From Clostridiales bacterium (GTDB lineage Bacteria; Bacillota; Clostridia; Christensenellales; Aristaeellaceae), in the NCBI GenBank assembly GCA_004556985.1, contig SFFC01000062.1:1-13062 (forward strand): 13,062 bases of DNA, written 5' to 3'. Positions 1-6,878 of this stretch are shown here, piece after piece (within the stretch, counting starts at the first letter, position 1; every line of letters begins with the position of its first letter). Position numbers and translations under genes: made by a program. The notes beneath the pieces are model-generated. The model saw only the letters and a program-made list of their open reading frames with translations. It made no database searches and was not told the DNA's origin.

Positions 1-465
1 CCCGTCACCTCGACGGTGAACTTGCTCTCGTCCTCCTTGTCCACAGCGGTCACGATGCCGCGGCCATGGTGGCTTCCGTCCTTCGTGCAGGAGAGATAGA
101 CCGTCTCGCCGATGTGGATATAGCGGTTCTCGCTGGAGTTGTAGGCCTTCTCCGTGCTGCATGTGAGCGTATAGCGGTTGATCGGTTCGATGTACACCAG
201 CGCGCCGTAGCGCTCCTTGATGCCCTCCGCGCTGTCGCCCTCGCTGGCGAACACGCCGGATACCGTGCCGTCGGTCATGGCGTAGGTCTTGCTCGTCTCA
301 ATGACGGCGATCGGGTCGCCGATCTTCACGCTGTCCCCGGCGCGCACGGGCGATCGCCTGCGCAAAATCCGCCGTCACCTCGCCGCCAAAGACCGTCTCG
401 CCCAGTGCGCAGGCGGGCAGGCAGACAGATGCCAGCAGTGCAGCGGTCATCCTCTTCATCATCAT
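1..465 (-). pseudogene. Exported lipoyl/HlyD-like protein, frameshifted and cut by the window edge
   Basis: The ATG at 465 follows GGAGGTGG and overlaps the stop of the 659-aa gene as ATGA, so translation is probably coupled. The first residues (MMMKRMTAALLASVCLPACALG) form a signal peptide. The reading frame stops after 55 codons (TGA at 300-298). If one C of the CCC at 350-348 is skipped, the frame continues as VRAGDSVKIGDP, then AVIETSKTYAMTDGTVSGVF, then ASEGD, and stays open to base 1. That continuation has the Gly-Asp and Asp-Gly-x-Val pattern of biotin/lipoyl-like or HlyD-type hairpin domains. The downstream frame has no start codon with a ribosome site of its own, so this is one gene with a one-base insertion, from true decay or a sequence error. 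The role is unknown. The pairing with the secreted gene before it suggests a shared job at the cell surface. Confidence 0.7.
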
Positions 466-2441
466 CTTTCCACCTCCGGGAAGAAGGAGTCGTAGGGCTC
501 CTCCATCATCTCCGCCGTGCCGATGAGCACGTCATAGCGGTACATCGGCTGCGCGGTATCCTCCTCCAGCAGGTACGTCTCTCCCTCGACGGTCACGCTG
601 AGCGCCGTCTCGCGAAGCAGCTCATCCTGCAAAAGCGTATAGGCGAATTTACGCGTCGACACGCCGCCCGCCTTGAGCTTCCCGTACTGCGTGCCACCGG
701 TGAAGCCCGCCGTCGGGATCGCCGCGATGTATTCGCCGCTGCGCAGCACGAGATAGTCGACGCCGCTGTTGTAGAGCAGCTTGTAGACGTCGCCCGAAAA
801 GCTCCAGGTGTTCGCACTGTCGGCGCTTAGCGCCTCGAGCACCAGCGTGTTGGGCGCATCCGGCTGCTCGCCCTTCGCCGGCAGCCAGGTCGTCATGCGG
901 GCTGTGAACATTCCGGGCATCTGCCCCTCGTCGTCCTCGCGCGTAAGCGTCAGCGAAAGCGTCTCCCCGCCCGCCGTCAGCGCCTCCATCGGCTCTTCAG
1001 GAAAGCTGAGCTCCAGCGCGTTGTAATTCGCGGTCGAATAGTCGAGCGTCTCCTTGACATGGCGCACGGGCGGCTTGCCGGATCCTCCGCCGCCCCCGCC
1101 GCCATACGAGGCGCTCTGACCAAAGACGAAGCCCTCCTCGTTGTAGGAGACATGGCCGGCAAAATCGCGCACGGCGATCTGCCGCTGGTCGATGACCTCG
1201 CCCTTGCGGCCTGTGAGCAGATAGCCGGTCTCGGAGGGCACATAGGGCTCCCAGGTGTAGCCGTAGTCAAAGGAAATCGCTTCAAGCCCACTGGCCTCGT
1301 CGCTCACATCGACCACCGCCGCCAAACTGCTCCATTCCGTCTCCATCAGGTACGGTCCCTGGGGCGGCTGCGTGTCGATCATCAGATCAAACTGCGGCGA
1401 GAGCGCCGCCACGTCGCCCATCATATCCAGAATCGCAAAGCGCAGGCTCAGCCGGCCCTCCTGATCGGGCGTATAGCTCTGCGCATTTTCGTCCAGCAGA
1501 ATCAGCCGTTCATCGCAGATGAACACGCCGTAGACATAGCGCTTTCGCTCGTCCTTCCCGATGCCCGACAGGCCGAACGTCGGCATCGCGGTCATCCATT
1601 GGCCCGGCATATAGCCCTCCGGCGTCACGGTCAGGCGAAGCTCCGGCTTGGGCGTCGGCGTGGGTTTGGGGGTCGGCGTGGGTTTGGGGGTCGGCGTGGG
1701 CATCGTCGTCTCCGGCGGTGCAGTGGGCTCGGAGGGCGTCGCCTCGCCGGGTCCGTCCGTCTCCTCCGGCTTGGTCGTTTCCTCCGGCTTGATCGTCTCC
1801 TCCGGCTTGGTCGTTTCCTCCGGCTTGGTCGTTTCCTCCGGCTTGATCGTCTCCTCCGGCTTGGTCGTTTCCTCCGGCTTGGTCGTTTCCTCTGGCTTGG
1901 TCGTCTCCTCCGCCGCGATGCGCACAGCCTGGACGATGAAGGCATCGCTCTCCTCGCTCTTTGGCGTCAGCACGATCTCGTAGCGCGAGATGCCTCCCGG
2001 GAAGACCGTCCTGTCCGGCAGGAACGTCACGCGGGCAAGCAGTTCCTCCGAAACGCCATTTACCTCGATGGCGTCCGGCGTAAGCAGATAGACCGTCGCC
2101 CGCCCGCCGCTCCCGCGAACGCGGTCAAGCACGCTCTGCAGCTTGCCGTCGATCCTGCTGCCGTCCGCCAGCTCCGCCCAAGCCTCTCCGGAGGGGACAA
2201 ACACCTCCGTCTCCCCGCCCGATGGCGACTCCTGTGCGGCAGGGGTCTGCGTCTGCTGTGCGGCGGGAGTTTGGGACTGCCGGGCCAGCTCCCGGAGCTT
2301 CTCCTCCTCTTCCTTCGTCAAATCCGCAGATTGGACAGGCGGCTCCTTGGCTGCCTCGGGCGGCGTCGCCTCCGACGCACACACAGACGGCACGAGCATC
2401 GCCAGACAGAGCAGCCATGCCGTTTCCCTCTTTCTCTTCAT
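462..2441 (-). CDS. Secreted repeat protein with Ig-like segment, function unknown
   Basis: This is a 659-aa exported protein. I chose the ATG at 2441 because GGGAGG lies 8 nt before it; ATGs at 2447 and 2486 are less well placed. Residues 1-21 are a signal peptide (MKRKRETAWLLCLAMLVPSVCA), cleaved after VCA; no lipobox is present. Residues about 40-65 are charged and Gln/Pro-rich. About 80-178 is a globular segment. Residues 179-227 are six-residue TTKPEE/TIKPEE repeats, and 248-265 are PTPTPK repeats, both typical of cell-wall-spanning stalks. About 355-430 resembles a bacterial Ig-like fold (DTQPPQG near the start, VRDFAGHVS near the end). A Gly7 linker at about 446-452 leads to a C-terminal domain I do not recognise. 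No LPXTG motif or C-terminal membrane helix is visible, so how it is retained is unclear. It is first in an operon with the lipoyl/HlyD-like gene. An adhesin or envelope role is an inference. Confidence 0.8.
   Translation of the reverse strand: MKRKRETAWLLCLAMLVPSVCASEATPPEAAKEPPVQSADLTKEEEEKLRELARQSQTPAAQQTQTPAAQESPSGGETEVFVPSGEAWAELADGSRIDGKLQSVLDRVRGSGGRATVYLLTPDAIEVNGVSEELLARVTFLPDRTVFPGGISRYEIVLTPKSEESDAFIVQAVRIAAEETTKPEETTKPEETTKPEETIKPEETTKPEETTKPEETIKPEETTKPEETDGPGEATPSEPTAPPETTMPTPTPKPTPTPKPTPTPKPELRLTVTPEGYMPGQWMTAMPTFGLSGIGKDERKRYVYGVFICDERLILLDENAQSYTPDQEGRLSLRFAILDMMGDVAALSPQFDLMIDTQPPQGPYLMETEWSSLAAVVDVSDEASGLEAISFDYGYTWEPYVPSETGYLLTGRKGEVIDQRQIAVRDFAGHVSYNEEGFVFGQSASYGGGGGGGSGKPPVRHVKETLDYSTANYNALELSFPEEPMEALTAGGETLSLTLTREDDEGQMPGMFTARMTTWLPAKGEQPDAPNTLVLEALSADSANTWSFSGDVYKLLYNSGVDYLVLRSGEYIAAIPTAGFTGGTQYGKLKAGGVSTRKFAYTLLQDELLRETALSVTVEGETYLLEEDTAQPMYRYDVLIGTAEMMEEPYDSFFPEVER
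1645..1698 (-). repeat. Three 18-bp repeats coding PTPTPK
   Basis: Three tandem 18-bp units (plus-strand form ggtttgggggtcggcgtg; the unit at 1645 has two changes) encode Pro-Thr-Pro-Thr-Pro-Lys in the secreted protein. They form a stiff proline-rich spacer between the TKPEE stalk and the Ig-like part. The last two units are identical at DNA level, which suggests recent slippage or duplication. Confidence 0.85.
1763..1906 (-). repeat. Eight 18-bp tandem repeats (TTKPEE/TIKPEE stalk)
   Basis: Eight in-frame 18-bp units start at 1763, 1781, 1799, 1817, 1835, 1853, 1871 and 1889. The common plus-strand form is cctccggcttggtcgttt. The units at 1781 and 1835 carry the Ile variant (TIKPEE), and the one at 1889 has two changes. 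The three-unit blocks 1781-1834 and 1835-1888 are identical over all 54 bases, so the array has grown by block duplication. The unit preserves frame, so copy number can vary without breaking the protein. Confidence 0.93.
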
Positions 2442-2495
2442 CGCCATTTCCTCCCGTAAAAGTTCTCCATGAATATAGACGCGCATGCCCGCCTT

Positions 2496-2524
2496 ATTCT
2501 TTCACAGAATGATACGCTTTTCAA
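2496..2524 (-). promoter_or_regulatory. Possible promoter of the secreted-protein operon
   Basis: On the minus strand TTGAAA (2524-2519) is followed by a 17-nt spacer and AAGAAT (2501-2496). The -10 box is only a fair match. The site lies about 55 bp upstream of the chosen start codon and downstream of the terminator at 2612-2652, so it is the only plausible start for this operon seen here. Confidence 0.4.
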
Positions 2525-2611
2525 TCCATTTTCTAAAAAATTTATTGTATATATCCGGCCGTTTTTTTATTCTATTCTCCCAGACCCACGTTTTGATGTC
2601 CCTGCAGCGCC

Positions 2612-2652
2612 AAAAAACAGAGGCGGCCCTTCTTTCGAAGCAGCCGCTCTGT
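2612..2652 (-). terminator. Intrinsic terminator after the ANTAR gene
   Basis: Reading the minus strand, ACAGAGCGGC starts an arm that pairs with GCCGCCTCTGT. The stem has about 15 base pairs with two single-base bulges and is capped by CTTC-GAAA-GAAG, a GNRA-type tetraloop. Six T residues follow directly (plus-strand A run 2612-2617). It starts 22 nt after the stop of the ANTAR gene. Confidence 0.9.
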
Positions 2653-2673
2653 CTTTGTTCTTCTGCTTTTGTC

Positions 2674-3231
2674 TCAGCTCGCGATGATCTCCTCCGCATC
2701 GAGGATCTCACGCGCAATATCGACGATCCGCCGTCCGGAATCCATACTCTTCTTCTGCATGCGGTAGTGAGCCTCCGATTCGCTCAAATGCAGCTGATCC
2801 ATCAGCCTGCCCTTGGCCCGCTCGATGACCTTGCGCTCCTCGAGCGTTCGTGCGAGCTTCTGCGCCCGCGCGCGGAGCTCGCCCATCCGTGTCCGGCAGT
2901 GCGCCAGCACGCGAACGGCCTGCACGAAGGCCTCCTGGCTGACCGGATTGCTCAGCGTCATCACGTTCTCCCCGCTCTCGCCGCTGAACTCCTGCGGCAC
3001 GATCATCAGCACATCGCTGCCCTCGCCCAGCTTCTGCGCCAGCTCTGTGCCGGTCATATCCGGCAGCTTCCACGTCGTTACGAGCAGGAGCCCCTCCTCC
3101 TTCGCCTGCAGAAGCGCCTCCTCCCCGGTGGTACAGACGTCCGCTTCGATCTTCGCATTCGCCAGAATCGCGCGGAGCTTCTCTGCCACATGCTGCGACG
3201 CCGCGATCAACAACCGTTCTCCCTGATCCAT
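2674..3231 (-). CDS. ANTAR RNA-binding regulator with degenerate receiver domain
   Basis: A 185-aa protein. I chose the ATG at 3231 (MDQGERLL) because GGAGG lies 7 nt before it; the longer form starting at 3294 has no such site and would begin at the promoter -10 box. Residues about 5-105 have the shape of a response-regulator receiver. However, the phospho-acceptor aspartate is replaced by Thr53 (in VTTWKLPDM), the acidic pair near the first strand is absent (IAAS), and the lysine before the conserved Pro is Asn95. Phosphorylation is therefore unlikely. Residues about 122-178 are a clear ANTAR domain (RKVIERAKGRLM and KSMDSGRRIVDIA), which in known members binds paired RNA hairpins and blocks termination. 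No histidine kinase is adjacent. It is a single-gene unit with its own promoter, a cre site and a terminator. The target RNA is unknown. Confidence 0.9.
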   Translation of the reverse strand: MDQGERLLIAASQHVAEKLRAILANAKIEADVCTTGEEALLQAKEEGLLLVTTWKLPDMTGTELAQKLGEGSDVLMIVPQEFSGESGENVMTLSNPVSQEAFVQAVRVLAHCRTRMGELRARAQKLARTLEERKVIERAKGRLMDQLHLSESEAHYRMQKKSMDSGRRIVDIAREILDAEEIIAS

Positions 3232-3292
3232 ACCCATTCCTCCATTGCGCTGGAAAACCCATCCTTGGCATTCCTCGGCTGTGTACGCCGAC

Positions 3293-3321
3293 ATTATAGC
3301 AAGCGCTTACATCATTTTCAA
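3293..3321 (-). promoter_or_regulatory. Sigma-A promoter of the ANTAR gene
   Basis: On the minus strand TTGAAA (3321-3316), a 17-nt spacer and TATAAT (3298-3293) give a consensus -10, a near-consensus -35 and ideal spacing. Transcription should start near 3286, leaving an untranslated leader of about 55 nt. Confidence 0.9.
3298..3311 (-). promoter_or_regulatory. Catabolite-responsive element (cre) inside the promoter
   Basis: The minus strand reads TGTAAGCGCTTGCT, which fits every position of the Bacillus-type cre consensus TGWAARCGYTWNCW. It fills the spacer up to the first base of the -10 box, a position where CcpA binding normally blocks RNA polymerase. Repression of the ANTAR gene when preferred sugars are present is the inference. 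No CcpA gene is in the window. Confidence 0.7.
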
Positions 3322-3460
3322 GTGGATTTGACGAAATAATCTTAATTTCTTGCAGTTTTATCAATTTTTATCATTTTTACGTTCAAAAACTGAATAATCA
3401 AAACCAATCCTCCCACTTTTTCCTAGAATTTTGCGGATATGAAAGCCATTTATTCCCCTC

Positions 3461-3489
3461 AAAAAAAGCCCTCCCCAGCCGGGGAGAGC
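3461..3489 (-). terminator. Intrinsic terminator after pyrG
   Basis: On the minus strand GCTCTCCCC and GGGGAGGGC pair over 9 bp (one T-G wobble) around a GGCT loop, followed by seven T residues. It starts 13 nt after the pyrG stop codon. Confidence 0.95.
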
Positions 3490-3502
3490 GTAAATCATGC
3501 AT

Positions 3503-5113
3503 TTATCGATCCTGATAAGCCAGCGCCGCGCCGACGAAGTCGCGGAAGAGCGGATGCGGGCGGTTGGGGCGGCTCTTGAGCTCCGGGTGGTACTGCACGC
3601 CGACGAACCAGGGATGCTCCGGCAGCTCGACGATCTCCACCAGATCGCGGTCGGGGTTGACGCCGCCGATGCGCATGCCGGCCTCGATAAACTTGCTGCG
3701 ATACAGGTTGTTGAACTCGTAGCGATGGCGATGGCGCTCGAAGATATCCTCCGTGCCATAGGCCGCAAAGGACTTTGAGTTCTTCGCCAGGCGGCAGGGA
3801 TACTTGCCCAGGCGCATCGTGCCGCCCTTTTCGTCAATGTTCTGCTGGTCGGGCATCAGGTCGATGACCGGATACGGCGTGTTGGGATCGACCTCGCTGG
3901 TGTGCGCGCCGTTGAGCCCGATGACGTGGCGCGCGAACTCGATCACCGCCATCTGCATGCCCAGACAGATGCCAAAGAACGGCACGTTGTTTTCACGCGC
4001 ATACTGCACGGCAGCGATCTTGCCCTCCAGGCCGCGGGAGCCGAAGCCGCCCGGGACGAGCACACCGGCGCAGTCCGCAAGGCGCTCGCGGGCGTTTTCG
4101 GGCGTCAGCTCCTCGGCCGCCACCCATTTGATCCTCACCTTGGCATGGTGGTAGATGCCGCCGTGTGTGAGCGCCTCGACGATGGAGAGATAGGCGTCAG
4201 GCAGCTCGACGTATTTGCCAACGACGGCAATGCTGACCTCGCGTTCCGGAGTCAGCAGGCGCTCCACCATCTCGCGCCACTCGGTCAAGTCGGCCTCGGG
4301 CACGTCGATGCCCAGCAGGCGACAGACGCAGGCGTCCATACCCTCCTCGTGGATCATCAGCGGCACCTCGTAGATGCTGCGGGCGTTGAGGTTTTCAAAG
4401 ACGCAGTCGCCGGGGATGTTGCAGAACAGGCCGATCTTGGCGCGAACGTCTCGCGGAATCGGCTGCTCGCTGCGGCAGACGATGATATCCGGCTGGATGC
4501 CCATGCCGGTGAGCTCCTTGACCGAATGCTGCGTGGGCTTGGTCTTGAGCTCACCCGCAGCGGAGATGTAGGGCACGAGCGTCACATGGATATAGAGCAC
4601 GTTTTCGCGGCCGACCTCGCTCTTGAGCTGGCGCGCCGCCTCGATGAAGGGCTGGCTCTCGATGTCGCCGACGGTGCCGCCGATCTCGGTGATGACGACG
4701 TCCGGCGCGTTCTCGCCCAGCGAAACCTCGAGCATCCTGCGCTTGATCTCGTTGGTGATATGCGGAATGACCTGAATCGTCGCGCCGAGGTATTCGCCCT
4801 TGCGCTCGCGGGAGATGACCGTCCAGTAGACGCGGCCGCTGGTCACGTTCGCCGCCTGGGTCAGGCTCTCGTCGATGAAGCGCTCGTAGTGGCCCAGGTC
4901 GAGATCGGTTTCCGCGCCGTCATCGGTCACATAGACCTCGCCGTGCTGATACGGATTCATGGTTCCGGGATCGACGTTGATGTAAGGATCGAATTTCTGA
5001 ATGGAAACCTTAAGTCCCCTGCTCTTGAGCAGCCGTCCCAGAGACGCCGCCGTAATGCCCTTGCCCAGCGAGGAGACGACGCCGCCCGTGACGAAAATGA
5101 ATTTTGTATGCAT
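3503..5113 (-). CDS. pyrG: CTP synthase (glutamine-hydrolysing)
   Basis: A 536-aa enzyme of normal family length. It makes CTP from UTP with ATP and glutamine-derived ammonia, the last step of de novo pyrimidine nucleotide synthesis, in the cytoplasm. The start at 5113 (MHTKFIFVTGG) has GGGAGG 7 nt upstream; the longer open frame adds a meaningless N-terminus. The synthetase domain (about 1-270) has the P-loop region GGVVSSLGKG (10-19), DPYINVDPGTMNPYQHGEV (42-60), the metal-binding DLDLGHYE region (70-77) and TEIGGTVGDIE (142-152). The class I glutamine amidotransferase domain (about 295-530) has the oxyanion segment PGGFGSRG, the nucleophile Cys383 in GICLGMQ, and His509/Glu511 in HPEL. All key residues are present, so it should be active. 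It is a single-gene unit with its own promoter and terminator. The leader shows no attenuator and no GGGC start as used for pyrG control in Bacillus. Confidence 0.99.
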   Translation of the reverse strand: MHTKFIFVTGGVVSSLGKGITAASLGRLLKSRGLKVSIQKFDPYINVDPGTMNPYQHGEVYVTDDGAETDLDLGHYERFIDESLTQAANVTSGRVYWTVISRERKGEYLGATIQVIPHITNEIKRRMLEVSLGENAPDVVITEIGGTVGDIESQPFIEAARQLKSEVGRENVLYIHVTLVPYISAAGELKTKPTQHSVKELTGMGIQPDIIVCRSEQPIPRDVRAKIGLFCNIPGDCVFENLNARSIYEVPLMIHEEGMDACVCRLLGIDVPEADLTEWREMVERLLTPEREVSIAVVGKYVELPDAYLSIVEALTHGGIYHHAKVRIKWVAAEELTPENARERLADCAGVLVPGGFGSRGLEGKIAAVQYARENNVPFFGICLGMQMAVIEFARHVIGLNGAHTSEVDPNTPYPVIDLMPDQQNIDEKGGTMRLGKYPCRLAKNSKSFAAYGTEDIFERHRHRYEFNNLYRSKFIEAGMRIGGVNPDRDLVEIVELPEHPWFVGVQYHPELKSRPNRPHPLFRDFVGAALAYQDR

Positions 5114-5161
5114 CCTGAACCCTCCCGTTCTGTCCGCTGCCAGAAAAAACAACACCGGATT

Positions 5162-5189
5162 ATTATATCACTGCTCGGGAAGATTTCAA
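5162..5189 (-). promoter_or_regulatory. Extended -10 promoter of pyrG
   Basis: On the minus strand TTGAAA (5189-5184), a 16-nt spacer and TATAAT (5167-5162), with TGA just before the -10 (TG-n extended motif). The predicted start near 5155 leaves a leader of about 42 nt before the ATG. Confidence 0.88.
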
Positions 5190-5309
5190 GCTTCTTTGAA
5201 GATTTTCCCAAAATTCCTGCAAATTTATCTATTTTCGCACAAAGGATGAGATAAAATCGAATGTTTTCGTTCGTCAGAAACCGTTATTTTCCCCGTGCGG
5301 CATCCATGA

Positions 5310-6794
5310 TCACTTGTGGTAGAGGCTGTTTTTTTCGTAAACCGGCTCGCAGGTCAGATTGAGCCCAAGCCGCTTGAAGACGCTGTCGTCCACCGTGGAG
5401 AGGATGACCGTGGAATGGACGTCGCAGTCCGCAAGCTCCGAGAGGCACTGCATGGCGCGCATGGCGTTTTCGTCGCTCGCCGCGCTGATGGAGAGCGCGA
5501 TGAGCATCTCGTCGGTATGCAGGCGCGGATTCTGGCTCTTCATGTAGCCCGTCTTCAGCGTCTGAATCGTGCCAATGACCTCGGGGGAAATGAGCTTGAT
5601 CTCGTCGGGAATGCCGGCCAGCGCCTTGAGCGCGTTGAGCAGCGCAGCTGAGGAGGGCCCGAAGAGGTCAGTCGTGCGCCCCGTGACCACCCGGCCGTCC
5701 GGCAGCTCGATCGCCGCGGCGGGCATGCCCGTGCGCTCCGCGACGGCGAGGGCCGCAGGCACGACGCTGTGCATCTCCGGCTCGATGTTGAGCGTGCGCA
5801 TCAGCAGCTCGATCTTTCCGACCTCCTCCTCCGAGGTCAGGCCCTGGCGGCGCAGGCAGGCCGCCTTGAAGTAGCGGCGGATGATCTCCTGCTTGGAGGC
5901 CTCGCAGCAAACCGCGTCGTCCGTGATCGAGAAGCCCACCATGTTGACGCCCATGTCCGTCGGACTCTTGTAGGGGCATTCGCCGTAGATGCGCTCAAAG
6001 ATCGTACGCAGCACGGGATAGATCTCGATGTCGCGGTTGTAGTTGACCGTCGTGACGCCGTAGGCCTCCAGATGGAAGGGATCGATCATGTTGACGTCGT
6101 TGAGGTCGGCCGTCGCGGCCTCGTAGGCAAGGTTGACCGGATGCTTGAGCGGCAGATTCCAGATCGGGAAGGTTTCAAACTTCGCGTAGCCCGCCTTGAC
6201 GCCGCGCTTGTGCTCGTGGTAGAGCTGGGAAAGGCAGGTCGCCATCTTGCCGCTGCCCGGGCCGGGCGCGGTCACGACGATCAGCGAGCGCGTCGTCTCG
6301 ATATAGTCGTTGCGGCCGTAGCCCTCGTCGCTGACGACGAGCTTGAGATCCGCCGGATAATTCGGAATGCGGTAATGGCGGTAGACGCGCAGGCCCAGCG
6401 CCTTCATCCTGTTTTCAAAGACGACGGCGGACGGCTGACCGGCATACTGCGTCAGCGCGATGGAGCCGACGTACAGCCCGAAGCCGCGGAAGATGTCGAT
6501 CAGGCGCATGACGTCGGTGTCATAGGTAATGCCAAGGTCGCCGCGCCGCTTGTTCTTCTCAATATCGCCCGCGTTGATGGCGATGACGATCTCCGCCTGA
6601 TCGCGAAGCTCCAGCAGCATCTTGATCTTGTTGTCCGGCTCAAAGCCCGGCAGCACGCGCGAGGCATGGTAGTCGTCAAAGAGCTTGCCGCCGAATTCGA
6701 GATACAGCTTGCCGCCGAACTGCGCAATCCGCTCCCGGATGCGCTCAGACTGCAGGCGAATGTACTTCTGACTGTCAAAACCGATCCTCTTCAT
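5310..6794 (-). CDS. UPF0371/DUF1846 family protein
   Basis: A 494-aa protein covering the whole usual length (about 500 aa) of the DUF1846/UPF0371 family, a conserved cytoplasmic Firmicute family whose reaction I cannot name with confidence. The N-terminus (KRIGFDSQKYIRLQSE, then GGKLYLEFGGKLFDDYHASR) is highly typical. Residues 175-183 (TAPGPGSGK) look like a nucleotide-binding loop, and LSQLYHEHKRG follows. The middle contains NLPLKHPVNLAYEAATADL and NYNRDIEIYP. There is no signal peptide or membrane segment. The ATG at 6794 has an AAGGGA element about 13 nt upstream, rather far, so the ribosome site is weak. It lies 84 nt after the LRR gene on the same strand with no clear terminator or promoter between, so the two may share a transcript. 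No terminator was seen in the 120 bp after its stop. Confidence 0.93.
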   Translation of the reverse strand: MKRIGFDSQKYIRLQSERIRERIAQFGGKLYLEFGGKLFDDYHASRVLPGFEPDNKIKMLLELRDQAEIVIAINAGDIEKNKRRGDLGITYDTDVMRLIDIFRGFGLYVGSIALTQYAGQPSAVVFENRMKALGLRVYRHYRIPNYPADLKLVVSDEGYGRNDYIETTRSLIVVTAPGPGSGKMATCLSQLYHEHKRGVKAGYAKFETFPIWNLPLKHPVNLAYEAATADLNDVNMIDPFHLEAYGVTTVNYNRDIEIYPVLRTIFERIYGECPYKSPTDMGVNMVGFSITDDAVCCEASKQEIIRRYFKAACLRRQGLTSEEEVGKIELLMRTLNIEPEMHSVVPAALAVAERTGMPAAAIELPDGRVVTGRTTDLFGPSSAALLNALKALAGIPDEIKLISPEVIGTIQTLKTGYMKSQNPRLHTDEMLIALSISAASDENAMRAMQCLSELADCDVHSTVILSTVDDSVFKRLGLNLTCEPVYEKNSLYHK

Positions 6795-6878
6795 CTTCTG
6801 ATTTCCCTTCGTCTTTATGTCCGTTGTAACTGTTGCCTTGTCCTTTTCTGTTTTCCCGCCGCCATGCGGCCGTCCGGC

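Noticed and set aside
1763..1906. CRISPR-like regular repeats
   Set aside because: The 18-bp units are directly adjacent with no spacers and are in-frame codons of a secreted protein.
1059..2459. Long plus-strand open frame (466 codons) opposite the secreted-protein gene
   Set aside because: It mirrors the GC-rich minus-strand gene, is rich in Arg/Leu/Gly with no recognisable domain or ribosome site, while the minus strand has a signal peptide and domain order.
5114..5161. Pyrimidine-dependent attenuation or reiterative start for pyrG
   Set aside because: The predicted transcript starts near GGTGTTG, not the GGGC needed for the Bacillus-type mechanism, and the short leader has no terminator hairpin.
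3902..5254. Plus-strand open frame (450 codons) opposite pyrG
   Set aside because: The minus strand encodes a full CTP synthase; the opposite frame has no domain or start signal.
5240..5309. Possible terminator after the DUF1846 gene
   Set aside because: Only a 4-bp CGAA/TTCG hairpin before ATTTTAT was found, too weak to call; readthrough towards pyrG is possible.
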